Positions 11,133 through 21,135 of a stretch of 64,000 nucleotides of DNA are shown here, piece by piece (position 1 is the stretch's first letter; each line of letters opens with the position of its first letter). The notes below the pieces were generated by a model. It searched no databases, had not been told where the DNA came from, and worked only from the letters and a program-made list of their open reading frames with translations. The translations under genes and the position numbers were made by a program. The DNA is from Beverwykella pulmonaria (lineage: Eukaryota > Ascomycota > Dothideomycetes > Pleosporales > Melanommataceae), in NCBI GenBank assembly GCA_001599595.1, contig BCHH01000008.1, positions 1,764,046 to 1,828,045 of the forward strand, read 5' to 3'.

Positions 11133-11450
11133 GGTCAATTTCTTTGTACGTACGTATGGCAGCTAGTTTAGGTGGGTTGCTTACGGATCCGTAAACTGGC
11201 TTTGATTTGTCCGTACGGTGACTATTCTATATGCTGTATATAGTAGTTTTATATAGGTTCTTAATGCACTTTTTTTTTTAAAAAATAAGTCATTTACATT
11301 AATAATATTTATTGCTAGACTAATGCAATAATGCTTATGCAGCCCACTGGGCTATGAAGCACTACGCTTACTCTGCTAATCCGTCATTGCAAGGGCTCTA
11401 AAGCAGGAAACTACAGTAGCAGTTTCGCAACTGCGGCGTGTGCAAGCAAG

Positions 11451-11473
11451 AAATAAATAAATAAATAAATAAA
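11451..11473. repeat. AAAT microsatellite
   Basis: About six tandem AAAT units, located between inverted copies A and B of the MITE-like element. Confidence 0.9.
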
Positions 11474-11592
11474 GAAGCGACCTATTATTCCTTTCTTGCA
11501 TCTGTTCTGATTTTTTATTTTTCTTATTTTGTTTGTGTTGTGGTGGTAGGCTCTTAAAGAGCTCCTGCTGCTAGCAGCCATCTTGCGGTAGC

Positions 11593-11723
11593 TGTAAGCC
11601 CAGGACACCATACCGTCACGTAGATGTGCCACTGACTAATCAGTCCGTCATATATATATCAACTGTACATACTTCACACCGAATGCACATCTTGATGCTC
11701 TTTCCTCGACACTCTTGCTTACA
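11593..11723 (-). repeat. MITE-like element, copy B (inverted)
   Basis: 131 bp from TGTAAGCC to TGCTTACA. Its reverse complement matches copies A and C over the full length, including the ATGACGGACTGATTAGTCAG core. Copies A and B face each other across 460 bp, so the whole 11006-11723 interval could also be read as one fold-back element. Confidence 0.65.
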
Positions 11724-12604
11724 GTGTATCAGGCAAGAATCAAAGGTATGCGCAATCCATCGCCTGAATTCTAAACCCGCTATTTTGCTTAAAATAATAG
11801 AGAAATTAGTGCCAGTAGCGAAGAGCTACTTTGCCCGATTCCACTTCAGGCGATGGTTGGAAGCTTGGATGCGTGGTGCAGGGAAGAGGTCTTGGCTCTC
11901 TTTCAGCGGTTTGCTTCGTTATCATCTAATATGATATATACTTAGCCAGGACTCATCATCGAAGGGAGAATCAGAAATCCGGCATCCGAACAAACCACCC
12001 TCAAACTAACAAGACCACGATCATTCTTCTATCTTTCAGCATATATCCCTTTATTTCCTTTGGTAGCTAGATACAACAAAGTTGCAACGGTCTACTACCA
12101 AGCCTCATCTTCTTTGTGAACGTCACTCAAGACATTTGATCTTCCTCCCCCAGTGCATTGCTGATTTAGACATCGCATGGCTGCGAGTCGCCCTCTACCC
12201 TCCTGATTTCTATACTCCACCACAATACAATCTTAGGTACGATATTATACAAGACGTTGTGTAAGGAGCTTAACCAGAAGTTCTTCGCTTTTAATAAGTA
12301 TTTGGCATGATTCGTGCGTGTAAGGCACGTGGTGCGGAACTAAAGGTTGTGTGTAGAGCGAGACGAGGTTGTTTCGCGGATCAGAGGCTACTTTTATCAG
12401 AGTGCGATGTCGTGTACTAGGCCTGATTAGGACTAGCGCCTTGCTTCCAACACCTGGACCACACGCTGTCACGTGTATCACCATTTCCCCTTCCTCCCAG
12501 CGAACAAAGGAATCTCTTTTCTTACAGTGCGTAGGCTGAGCTTGATTAGGGTTTGGTTGTATATTCTAAGTAACTGTTTGGCGTTCTCTGAGGGAGACAA
12601 TGAC

Positions 12605-12800
12605 AGGGAACAGAACGAATAGATAGATCAGATCAGGGGCGAATAGGCTAGATTCATCAGAGTCGAGACGAATCCTTGAGGATACTCAGAGGATTCGGAG
12701 AAACTATATATATGATATGTCACGTGAATAGTAGACACACAACCCGATATGCCTCCAAGGGGCCTCTTGTAGGGGCCTTTCGGGGAACAGAAGTATCTCT
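12605..12800 (+). repeat. Dispersed repeat, copy 1
   Basis: Shares with 19793-19920 the ordered blocks GGGAACAGAACG, GATTCATC-GAGTCGAGACGAATCC, GTCACGTGAATAGTAGACAC and CGGGGAACAGAAGTATCT. Copy 1 is longer, with extra sequence in the middle (AT-rich) and before the last block. Class unknown; a solo LTR or a non-autonomous DNA element are both possible. Confidence 0.6.
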
Positions 12801-12814
12801 CATACTAATAAACC

Positions 12815-12895
12815 ACTAAAGTCACGTGGATATGCCACTGGCTAATCACGTCCGCTATCATATATATCAGCTGTACACTTCATGTATTTTACAAC
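12815..12895 (-). repeat. MITE-like element, decayed copy D
   Basis: GTCACGTGGATATGCCACTGG then CTAATCACGTCCG and TCATATATATCAGCTGTACA match copy B in order, with small insertions. The distal end is not recognisable. Confidence 0.45.
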
Positions 12896-13620
12896 AGAAC
12901 ATCAGCAGAACACCTACGTACACATATCATCATACTATTCACCTACACCATACTTATAGGGTGGAATCAAAGGTTTCAAGACGATAACATTTCTAGCACG
13001 ACATCTACACACAATATTGTTCTCTCGAAGAACAACATTCACCTGCTCTTCGCATTATGCTTGGACGCCATTTTCTCGAAGGTAGAGTACGAACACAATG
13101 TATCATACGAAAAGATCACCGAAGTGTGTACGAAGAAGCCCTTGGGCTTGAAAACCCAATACACTGAGTCTAAAAAGCAGAAGTTCGCTAATTGATGATC
13201 CCTGTAAATTTCAAACGCTGCCGCGTTTCCTGTTTGTTGTGCTGAATTGAGTGTTTTGCCTCAGACTTAGCGCGTGAAACTTTAGCCCGATCAGACTTCA
13301 AATGCAATCGTGTTAGAGAATACGCCCCAGGCTTCCTATATTCACTGGTATCATTATGCTCTCACACTGGGTAGATCCTGTCTTGTCTAGTGACTTCACA
13401 TGCGTCAAATCTTATAAATGTACAACTCAGACTTCCTCTCCAACAATTCAGTTGACTTCAAAGAGATACCGTCCGGTCAAGTTGGCCTCCTACACTTCAA
13501 TGTACAACAGAATTTTTTGAATTAACTGCAAATTATCGTTCTCCGCCTAGTTATCAAAATTTGAAGATAAACCTAGCGTTTAACTTACTACGAATTAAAA
13601 ATCCCGCCTTCAAGGAATAC

Positions 13621-14265
13621 ATGAGAACACATTCAGAGGCAATGGAGAGCAGACCTGCCAACCCTTACCAGATATTCTATTTCCTCCCTTATCTGGGCCC
13701 GGATCCGCGATGCATCAAAGTGCTTGACATCACTCATCGAATATCAGCACAGTACAGCACCAAAGAATTCAGACGACAGGCAAAGCAAATCGCCAACTGT
13801 CCGTCCTCAGCACCGTCTGCGTTCTGCACGCTCAACCGGCGAGATCTCTACGGCCACAACTTCGACATCGAGTCTCCATCGGGACGCAGCAGGATCGCGA
13901 AATGGAGCGGCGGCTGGACGTCCGCACACGCCAACGTCTTCACCCTCTTGCAGAACTCGCAGCTCGGCGGCTACCCCGTCACGGTTGAGGTCGAAAGCCT
14001 GCGCAGGTTTCGGGAGCAATTCGTGCTCGACAGCTCGACGTACGTCTGGACCACCGACGATCCGTATTCCATGAAGAACTTTACGCTCGAAAAGTCGATG
14101 GCTGCCGAGACGCTCGAGATCGGCCAGTTTTGGAAGCTGCATAGCTTCCGCCAGGGAGGGGTTCTGATTCTGAATACGAATGAGATTGATCCCGTTCTTG
14201 GCATCATCACCTGTGCGAGCGTGCTTAGGAAACGGTGGCAGCGAATTGCAGAGATATCGAATTGA
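13621..14265 (+). CDS. Tubby/LURP-like small protein
   Basis: Single-exon frame of 214 aa from ATG 13621 (a second ATG at 13642 gives MESRPANPYQIFYF). Seen: FYFLPYLGPDPRCIKVLDI at the start, a basic KEFRRQAKQIA, a central IAKWSGGWTSAHANVF, and the end DPVLGIITCASVLRKRWQR. This arrangement of short hydrophobic strands ending in a hydrophobic helix followed by K/R resembles fungal proteins with a tubby C-terminal-like (LURP-one-related) fold. Members bind membranes or phosphoinositides in other systems, but fungal ones are uncharacterised. GC-rich coding sequence stands out from the AT-rich repeats on both sides. The family call is tentative; the gene itself is well supported. Confidence 0.6.
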   Translation: MRTHSEAMESRPANPYQIFYFLPYLGPDPRCIKVLDITHRISAQYSTKEFRRQAKQIANCPSSAPSAFCTLNRRDLYGHNFDIESPSGRSRIAKWSGGWTSAHANVFTLLQNSQLGGYPVTVEVESLRRFREQFVLDSSTYVWTTDDPYSMKNFTLEKSMAAETLEIGQFWKLHSFRQGGVLILNTNEIDPVLGIITCASVLRKRWQRIAEISN

Positions 14266-15393
14266 GCGTGCGGGGTTTTCCGGGGAACAGAAAGCGTTGT
14301 ACATATTTAAGCGAATAGAAGGATTTCAACGTCGCGATTTTTTTCACATGTTCTGCTTGAGGCCGACAATAGTCTCCGTTGCCATCCGACCTCTCCCTAC
14401 GCCCTGAATTTTACCTCCGCTAGTAATCGAACCGCCTCTATTGTGCGCTGATACAAGGACATGAGACTTCTAGTGCATTAACTAGTCAATGATAGAGGTA
14501 ATGGAAACTGCATGCGAGTCCACAATGCTATGTTTGATTTTCCAGGCTCGCGGCAAAACTCTGTTCCCAGAGTGGTCACAAGCAGTGTAATAGTGACGAT
14601 CTGCATAGGCTTCAACGACAACGGTTTCAAGACGAGTCGTGTCTGAGGCTCATGTATCGATTAGTGGGGAATGATTCTCTTTCGGGTATGTGGCTCTAGG
14701 AGAGGACCAGGGCCACATTTCATATATTTTCACATTTTCAATTCAGATATATCCGAAACGATGTGACGGCCTGAGACCGCCTCACTTGTGGGGCCCATGG
14801 GTTTTACGATTCTGAGCATGAGAATAAGCAGAGGGGTTAGACGTTCAGCACCACTACCATCAGGTCCAAATAGGACTGACACCACCAAGCGCGCGCGTCT
14901 AACTTGTGCACTGGGTAATCTTCATAGATCATTGCAACGATCAAGCCACGATTTTGAAAGTGTTGGAGTAAGGCAAGTCTACAGAATAGAATTTCGAAGA
15001 CTGTTCAGTTGCTCTTCTGAAAATTCAATGCTATACAGAGTTGTAGAATTTAGTATACGGTAGCGTAAATATATGCTGTTGTACAGTACAAGAGTACTTC
15101 CCTTATAAATGTATATATAAAGTTAGAACTGAACAATAAAACAAAAAATTGAAGATGAAGAAAATATGTACTCTAGCCTAGATTTACTCTAGGTTGATCT
15201 CTCTCTTGAATAGTATGCTTTAACTGATTGACCTCGCTGAATCCAACATGAAAAAGTAGATTAGACCTGGATATTGAAAAGTATAATGGGCGCCCTTGTT
15301 CACGTCTTCGTACGCCGTAAAAACCCCAAACACCGTCTACCTTTGTATAATATCAAATCGGCCCTAAACTACAGGGCTTCATGGTTCGTTGAA
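14266..15393. other. Intergenic, no gene recognised
   Basis: 1.1 kb, AT-rich from about 15040 to 15270. Short frames such as 14788-15063 look random. It holds the 3' flanks of two convergent genes. Confidence 0.5.
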
Positions 15394-16773
15394 TCAGATC
15401 ACGCAGACGGGTTCAGAGAACCCTACTGCCCAGGCAAAGCTACCCATGATGGCGACCAGGAGCCCTAGGGCTATCCCTATGCTTGAGATACCGTAAATAC
15501 GGGCATGACTCTGCTTGAGTGTTGTGAGTTCAACAGCAAAGGTACTGATAGTGGTTAAACAGCCACAGAATCCATCCATGATACCTTGAAGAACCTGGCA
15601 CTCAATAACGGTGGCGCGCTTGCTATGCTGGAAAACGAAAGCCACTCCTAGGATGACAGTACCGAGCATGTTGATCACAAAAGTTCCCAGCGGGAAGGGC
15701 GGATATCGAGCATTGAGTAGCATCGATGCGTAGAAGCGACCGAGGCAGCCGATCGGACTGAAGACGAGGGAGAAGAGCGCGATACCGCGCGCATTGCTAT
15801 CCGGTGGGTGGACGGAAAGCGCGATTGCGATAATCCAGCCGCCGAAGCCCAGGAGGACAGTAAGGCCATCAAGGAATCGTCGCGTGACGATGAAGGGAAT
15901 TGTTGGAATGTAGCGACTGAGATCCGTTGCTATCGTGATCCCTAGGCGCAGTGCCATGAGGAATACGCAGAGAGTGACAATGATGACTGCCAGGACCGCC
16001 ATGATGCCTTGAATCGCATTGCGTGATACCGTCGTGGAGGTGGTTGTCAATGCAGCCCCGTTAGGTCCGAAATCAACGGGATGGTTCAGCGGTGAAGGAA
16101 GGTTGTTGGTGAGGGCGAGAACGGCATCTCGGATGAAAGATGAGAAAGACGTAATGGAGCCACAAAGTCCAGTGGCCAGTCCGATGAATAAGGGGATTGT
16201 TTTCTTAGTTGCGCCGTGGGCTTTCTTGGCCGCGCTCAGATCGATCAAGCCATCTTTGTCGCCCGCGATGGCCGCCTTCTTGATCGCCATATCATACGTA
16301 GGGACACCCCACTCTTCCTTGAAGACCATTCGGTCCTCGACAAGGAAGCCCATCAAAAGCGTTCCTGAAAAATTTGCCCACAAGCTCGAGAAGACGACAG
16401 GAGCACCGGGAAAGAAAGTAGCCTTGTTCAGCCCGATGCGTATCAGTGTTCCGACAAGAGCGAAGAAGACGAGATAGCTGATGGTATACAAGGTCGTTAC
16501 TCTCGGCGACACCTTTAGAGATCCATCGGCACTGCGAGCAGTGGTAGTCGCAGGCAGCGGTAAACCTAATCCAGATTCACCAGGCTCTTGTCGAGAATAA
16601 GCCGGCGCACTATCTGAGGGCGTTCTCATCCTCTGCATCGAGATATCGCTTCCCTGTTCCCCATCCGGGCGGTAATTCACATCGAACCGTCCGTCCGACC
16701 GCCTCTCGATTCTCCTTACGGGCATCGAGACATGCGACACTTTATACACTGGTCCTCTCCTTGGCGAATTCAT
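15394..16773 (-). CDS. FEX1: Fluoride exporter, two CrcB domains
   Basis: Plasma-membrane fluoride channel/exporter of the eukaryotic FEX family, a fusion of two CrcB/Fluc domains that protects the cell from F-. The frame is uninterrupted: 459 aa from ATG 16773. Residues 1-90 are polar and cytosolic. The first CrcB domain starts at about residue 95 (FFALVGTLIRIGLNK, SSLWANFSGTLLMGF, GLATGLCGSITSFSSF). The second starts at about residue 330 (FSPIGCLGRFYASMLLN, PLGTFVINMLGTVILG, GIMDGFCGCLTTISTF). Each has the conserved N-x-x-G in TM2 and the G-x-C-G-x-[IL]-[TS]-[ST]-[FI]-S/T-[ST]-F pore motif. Between them lies one extra hydrophobic helix, as needed to bring both domains into antiparallel orientation. 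Length is near the usual 375-480 aa. Confidence 0.93.
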   Translation of the reverse strand: MNSPRRGPVYKVSHVSMPVRRIERRSDGRFDVNYRPDGEQGSDISMQRMRTPSDSAPAYSRQEPGESGLGLPLPATTTARSADGSLKVSPRVTTLYTISYLVFFALVGTLIRIGLNKATFFPGAPVVFSSLWANFSGTLLMGFLVEDRMVFKEEWGVPTYDMAIKKAAIAGDKDGLIDLSAAKKAHGATKKTIPLFIGLATGLCGSITSFSSFIRDAVLALTNNLPSPLNHPVDFGPNGAALTTTSTTVSRNAIQGIMAVLAVIIVTLCVFLMALRLGITIATDLSRYIPTIPFIVTRRFLDGLTVLLGFGGWIIAIALSVHPPDSNARGIALFSLVFSPIGCLGRFYASMLLNARYPPFPLGTFVINMLGTVILGVAFVFQHSKRATVIECQVLQGIMDGFCGCLTTISTFAVELTTLKQSHARIYGISSIGIALGLLVAIMGSFAWAVGFSEPVCVI

Positions 16774-17280
16774 AGGTATTGGTAGCGTTCAATCGTTGTA
16801 GCCTCTCTAACTATCTAGGTAGCTGGAAATCTTAACCAAAATGTTATGCGGGATGACGATGATGATGAAGAGTTGGTGACGCTTGGTGAGGCGGCTCAGA
16901 TTCGACCGATGAGGGAAAGGGGTACAATAGACTCGAGCCCTTATCCTGCGCTCGACATCGGCTTGGATTTTTCCAGACGGGGACTTCGTTGTTATGTTGG
17001 AATGGGTTGGAAAGCATTTCTCAAATGGAAGATGCAATGTAGAGTTAGAGACTCGAATGGAAGATGCTGAAGGGAGAGTCTTCGTAGATGGCGACGTTGT
17101 TTCATCGTGCCCACTGGTTCCAATGGTTTAACCCATGTACGGATCTTGTTTCGGATCCATGTGACATACACGACTCCCGCTCCACGCCCTATCTCTTCAT
17201 ATCCACATCCAAAACCTTTTACCAACTCAAAGTAGCCCTTGCCTTCCATTTTGCGCCTCACTTCTAAATAAATCATAGTA
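16774..17280. other. Intergenic, promoter side of FEX1
   Basis: About 500 bp between the FEX1 start and the transposon. No gene seen. It includes the TA at 17279-17280 that serves as the left target-site duplicate of the element. Confidence 0.5.
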
Positions 17281-17288
17281 CAGTAGAA

Positions 17289-17333
17289 CCTCGCTTAGCC
17301 GATCCTCGCTTAGCCGATCCTCGCTTAGCCGAT
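17289..17333 (+). repeat. Three 15-bp subterminal direct repeats
   Basis: Three head-to-tail copies of CCTCGCTTAGCCGAT, the first overlapping the terminal inverted repeat of the Fot1-like element. The right end does not show the same array. Confidence 0.85.
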
Positions 17334-17472
17334 TTTATCGCTTAAGCGATTCAACCCCTGGGAAAAATAAAGCCACCACCAAAAAATTGCAATATTCCGA
17401 TTCCCGATATATCGGCCAGAAGCACATAAAAATTGTACAATCGAGACCACCTAAAGCACCTTCTACGCGACT

Positions 17473-19056
17473 ATGGCTCCTCACAGGCCTATTTCTGATG
17501 CTGAAAGGCAAGCAATTCAACGCTACTATTTTGACAACAAGCCTCACCCACGCCAAAAGGATATTATCAAGTTTTTTGAGGAGAAATATGGTCGAAAACT
17601 TGGCCAGGCTACTATCTCTGACTCTCTGCAAGATTGATACAAACACCTTGATACCACCAACAACGCCAGCCCTCTAGCTTATCGCCAGCGTGAGGGCCAA
17701 TAGCTAATGCTAGAGAAGATCCTCTTCTCCTAGCAGCAGCAATTTGAAGCTAGGGGGCTTCTAGTTTCTGGTGAATTGCTAGTAGAGAAGGCGCGCGACA
17801 TATGGCTAGCCCTACTAGAGTACAACACTAAGGCGCTACCAGAGTTCTCACATGGCTGGTTGATGCGCTTCAAGGGACGTTACAATATTAAACAGTTCAC
17901 CTGCCATAGCGAGATTGCTTCTGTACCAGTTACTGCTCACGCTGAGATAACTATCCTTCGCAAGATCGCAATTCAATACCTTGCGCCGTACATGTACAAT
18001 ATGGACGAATCTGGGCTATACTGGCGCTGGGGAATCTCCCGCGGACTCTCTACAAGCAGCATTAAGGGCGCAAAGAAGGACAAGGCTAGGATTTCTCTTG
18101 CTCTCTGTAGCAATAGTACTAGATTAGATAAGCTGCCCCTATGGCTTATTAGATGATCAATGCTTCCCTGGGCGCTGTGGAACGTTAATATTGCTGCGCT
18201 TGGCTTGGTGTGGAAGTCTTTGCCTAAGGCCTAGATAAACGCAGATATTATGGCAGAGTGGCTTACAGCCTTCTATACGCATATTGGCAAAGAGGTAGAG
18301 GTAATACTCTTAATGGATAACTTTAGCGCCCACTTAGCTGGCATAGAGATTGCCCCCCCTCTAGCAAACGTACGCATTGAGTTTCTTCCTAAGAACAGCA
18401 CGTCTCAGTACCAGCCATTAGATCAAGGAATTATTGCCAACTTTAAGCACCACTACAAGCGCAACTGGCTCCGCTTCTGTATCAATAGCTACGCACAGAG
18501 GCAGGATCCTATTAAGACTGTCACGCTCTACAATACTCTCTAATGGACCTTACTTACATGGAGGACGCTTGTTACCCCACAAACAATCTGAAACTGCTGG
18601 GCTAAATCTACACTGCTAGATCACGTAGAGCATACAGAGGACCCTGAGCCGCCTGAGGATCTCCTTAGTCTTCTGTGGAGGGCGCAGGAAGTTAGGGAGA
18701 TAGGTGAGGAGGCTAGGGATCTAGAGGATTTCATGAACCCTGAAGATAAGGATGAGGAGCCAGAGGAGCCAGAGGTGGTACTACAAGATATTATCAATCA
18801 CTACACTGGTACTGTTGGTGTTGAAACTGTAGAGGAGGAAGATGCTGAGCCACCACCTCCACCGTCTCTAGCTGAGGCTCTCGCGGCTTTATCAACTTTA
18901 CAAAGCTATCTAGAAGCCCAAGCAGACTCTACAGTTGATGATACGAAAGCCATCAACGCTATGGAGCGCAGGCTTACCCACAAGGCCATTGCATCGCGCA
19001 AACAAGCTTCAATCAAGGCATATTTTACATCTTCGGCGGCTTCCCAAGATAGCTAG
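17473..19056 (+). pseudogene. Fot1-like transposase, stop-riddled
   Basis: One frame of 528 codons from ATG 17473 to TAG 19054-19056, with no frameshift but seven internal stops: TGA 17635, TAG 17701, TAG 17731, TGA 18154, TAG 18232, TAA 18541, TGA 18589. Several sit where family members have tryptophan (for example before LMLEKILF and after SLPKA), so TGG to TAG/TGA is the likely change. In order: N-terminal helix-turn-helix (RPISDAERQAIQRYYF, KDIIKFFEEKYGR), a CENP-B-type segment (PEFSHGWLMRFKGRYNIK), then the catalytic triad NMDESGLYWRW, LLMDNFSAHLAG and YQPLDQGIIANFK (D, D, D as in pogo). The tail is acidic and proline-rich. Not functional as it stands. Confidence 0.92.
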
Positions 19057-19792
19057 ATAGTGATTTGTCAGCAGATCGTTATTGCGATAATTCAATAGTA
19101 CGATAGAAATCGACGGGAAAAATAAGATCGTATTAACGAGGTTCTACTGTACCAACACTTTAATAACTAATCCTATGATTCTAAGCATACCTATTTCTGA
19201 ACAGTGCAGGCGACGTAGCGTCGTAGAAGACGAATCCAATGCGCAATGCGTTGTGGCAAGAGCAATGTTGCCGCAAAACTGAGGTGTTAAAGCCAGGCCC
19301 ACGTGCTTATTCGCTCAGCGAAGCCCGTGAGATAAGGCTGGCGCTATCTGGTACCACCGCGGTCTCAAAAAATATTTTGTCTGTGCACCCAACTTTGCGA
19401 GCAACTGCAATAGGCAGTTCCTTATCGAGAAGCGTCTCGGTATACGCCTGGAAGAGTGTCTTTGGCGGAACCTCGAGACGATGTGGTACTTTAGTCCCTT
19501 CTCTGGGACAGAAGTACCCACGAAACTACCCAGGTACTGCCTGTTTCATATTTAAAAAGAGAAGCACCTTACGGGGCTAACCTATTTCTCATCATTGGAG
19601 AAGCTCGGACTTCGACATTAACAGCAGTCCGTTGCAATGGCGATCGCCAATATATTCGCTTAGGCGACAGTGCTGGCAGGGATATGAGGAATACAATGGA
19701 TACGATACGATGCGATACGATGGACATGGATATCCCTGTTGAAACTGCACAGACTCATTTGAACTTCAAAACAAGAAGAATAGCAATTGGGA

Positions 19793-19920
19793 ACAGAACG
19801 TCGAGTCAGGGGTAGATAGGCTTGATTCATCCGAGTCGAGACGAATCCTTTATGATGTGTCACGTGAATAGTAGACACACTGCCTTTGAAGGAGACTCTT
19901 CGGGAAACAGATGTATCTTT
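19793..19920 (+). repeat. Dispersed repeat, copy 2
   Basis: Shorter relative of 12605-12800 with the same blocks in the same order: GGAACAGAACG, GATTCATCCGAGTCGAGACG, GTCACGTGAATAGTAGACAC and CGGGAAACAGATGTATCT. Confidence 0.6.
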
Positions 19921-19992
19921 TACACATACGTTAATTTAGCTTACTTTAAGACTTCTGCAGCGCCAAGTGATGTGTATAAGTTGAATTGGAAC

Positions 19993-20070
19993 GATTTGTC
20001 AGTAGTTCGATAGACTAGTTATTCACTACTGCGATAGAAATCGTTTAGAAAAATTATACCGCGCAAACGG
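19993..20070 (+). repeat. Decayed right end of a second Fot1-like element
   Basis: GATTTGTCAGTAGTTCGATA, then GTTATTC, then GCGATAGAAATCG followed by GAAAAATTAT correspond in order to 19062-19135, the right subterminal part of the complete element. The last ~15 bases, where the terminal repeat should be, are diverged (CGCAAACGGGAGCTG). Confidence 0.55.
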
Positions 20071-21135
20071 GAGCTGATCCTAGTGCCGGCTCAACAGTGA
20101 TCCGAAATCTCCTAGGCACACTCGTCTCGAATAGCACCATCCACCATGACTTGCAAGAGTCTCGGCGACTATTGAAAATCAACCGCTAGTGAAACTTCAC
20201 GTTGGGTCATACACTCCAAGTAAGCACATGATTGCCGTTTCGTGCAATTCTTGACTTCCAGAACGCCCCGTTAGAACTGTTGAAAGGCAGCCGGCTAGCC
20301 GAGACTGGGACACGTGACATCCTCGTGACAGGCACATGATAGGCACGTGACCAAGATGGCTGGGCAGATGTCCGAGTATATAGCACCAGCCTGGTTCCAT
20401 GTTGGCACCTCAAGCAATATTATTATGTCCCCTCCCACTCAGAGCTCTCACATTACAACAAGAACATGGGGTAAACCCACATATGAAACTTGTGGAAGCT
20501 ACATACACTCAAAGCTACGACAACCTTATCTTGGCCGTTTTACGAGGTTCTTAGCGCTCACAGCTGCGTCCTAGCCTGGCTAAGCGGATGCAAAGAGGTG
20601 AAAAAAGACAATCACGGTGCAGACCCAACCCTGATTCGCGCATCGTACTTTTCAAAAAGGTTTCACTAGAGAGTCCAACTTGAAGGCTACTCTGGTCTGC
20701 TTTTTCTCACAGGAGCAGCACTAGAATACCCTTTCTGTTCAGGTGCCGGAGGTCGCGTTTTAGCTAGCATTCTTACTATGTAAGTAGTGAATGTAGGTTG
20801 CTAGTAGGGACGACTAGAAGATAGTACTAAAACAAGGTATGGTAATTTATGCATTAATCAATAGGTAGAACATTATCGTGAGCATATTATAAAGCACTCC
20901 TGAAACCCCTTAGTAAAGCCCCATCTTCACGGCTCAGAGATGTAGCCACAGTTCAAGTGAACGAAGTCACAAAATGACAATCTAGTTCCATTGTGGCGTC
21001 TCGAATGTGTATTTATACCTACCTGTTTGTCTGCAAGATGGCGGTCACTAGACATCTCAACTACCAACGAGATCGACCCTTCCCTCAAGACTTCGAAAGA
21101 GACAGAACACTACAACAACCTCAACATATTGCACC

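Larger units (their letters stand above)
10523..13620. other. Gene-poor repeat region
   Basis: About 3.1 kb without a gene. It contains copies of an inverted-repeat element family (own entries), an (AAAT)n microsatellite at about 11451-11473, a TG/TA-rich tract at about 10978-11007, and a dispersed repeat at 12605-12800. A 12-bp inverted repeat CCATCGCCTGAA (11757-11768) / TTCAGGCGATGG (11846-11857) also lies here. Composition is AT-rich, consistent with a decayed transposon nest. Confidence 0.6.
17281..19149 (+). mobile_element. Fot1/pogo-type DNA transposon, full length, inactive
   Basis: A 1869-bp Tc1/mariner-superfamily element of the Fot1/pogo branch. Its ends are CAGTAGAACCTCG at the left and CGAGGTTCTACTG at the right, perfect inverted repeats, flanked on both sides by TA (17279-17280 and 19150-19151), the expected target duplication. 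Just inside the left end are three 15-bp direct repeats CCTCGCTTAGCCGAT (17289-17333), which may be transposase-binding sites. The internal frame 17473-19056 is a transposase with in-frame stops (own entry). Both ends being intact, it could still be mobilised in trans. Confidence 0.93.
19150..21135. other. Gene-poor repeat region
   Basis: About 2 kb with copy 2 of a dispersed repeat and a decayed Fot1-like right end (own entries). Two CACGTG hexamers occur at 20311-20316 and 20344-20349, with related CACATG and TCGTGA nearby. AT-rich from about 20760 to 20900. The frame at 19239-19580 shows no family signal. Confidence 0.5.

Noticed and set aside
10849..11934. Similar short frames containing LTNQSVIYIS at 10849, 11626 and 41005
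   Set aside because: They are translations of the MITE-like repeat copies, not genes.
9520..16773. Secondary-metabolite cluster around the methyltransferase
   Set aside because: No backbone enzyme, regulator or other tailoring gene in reach.
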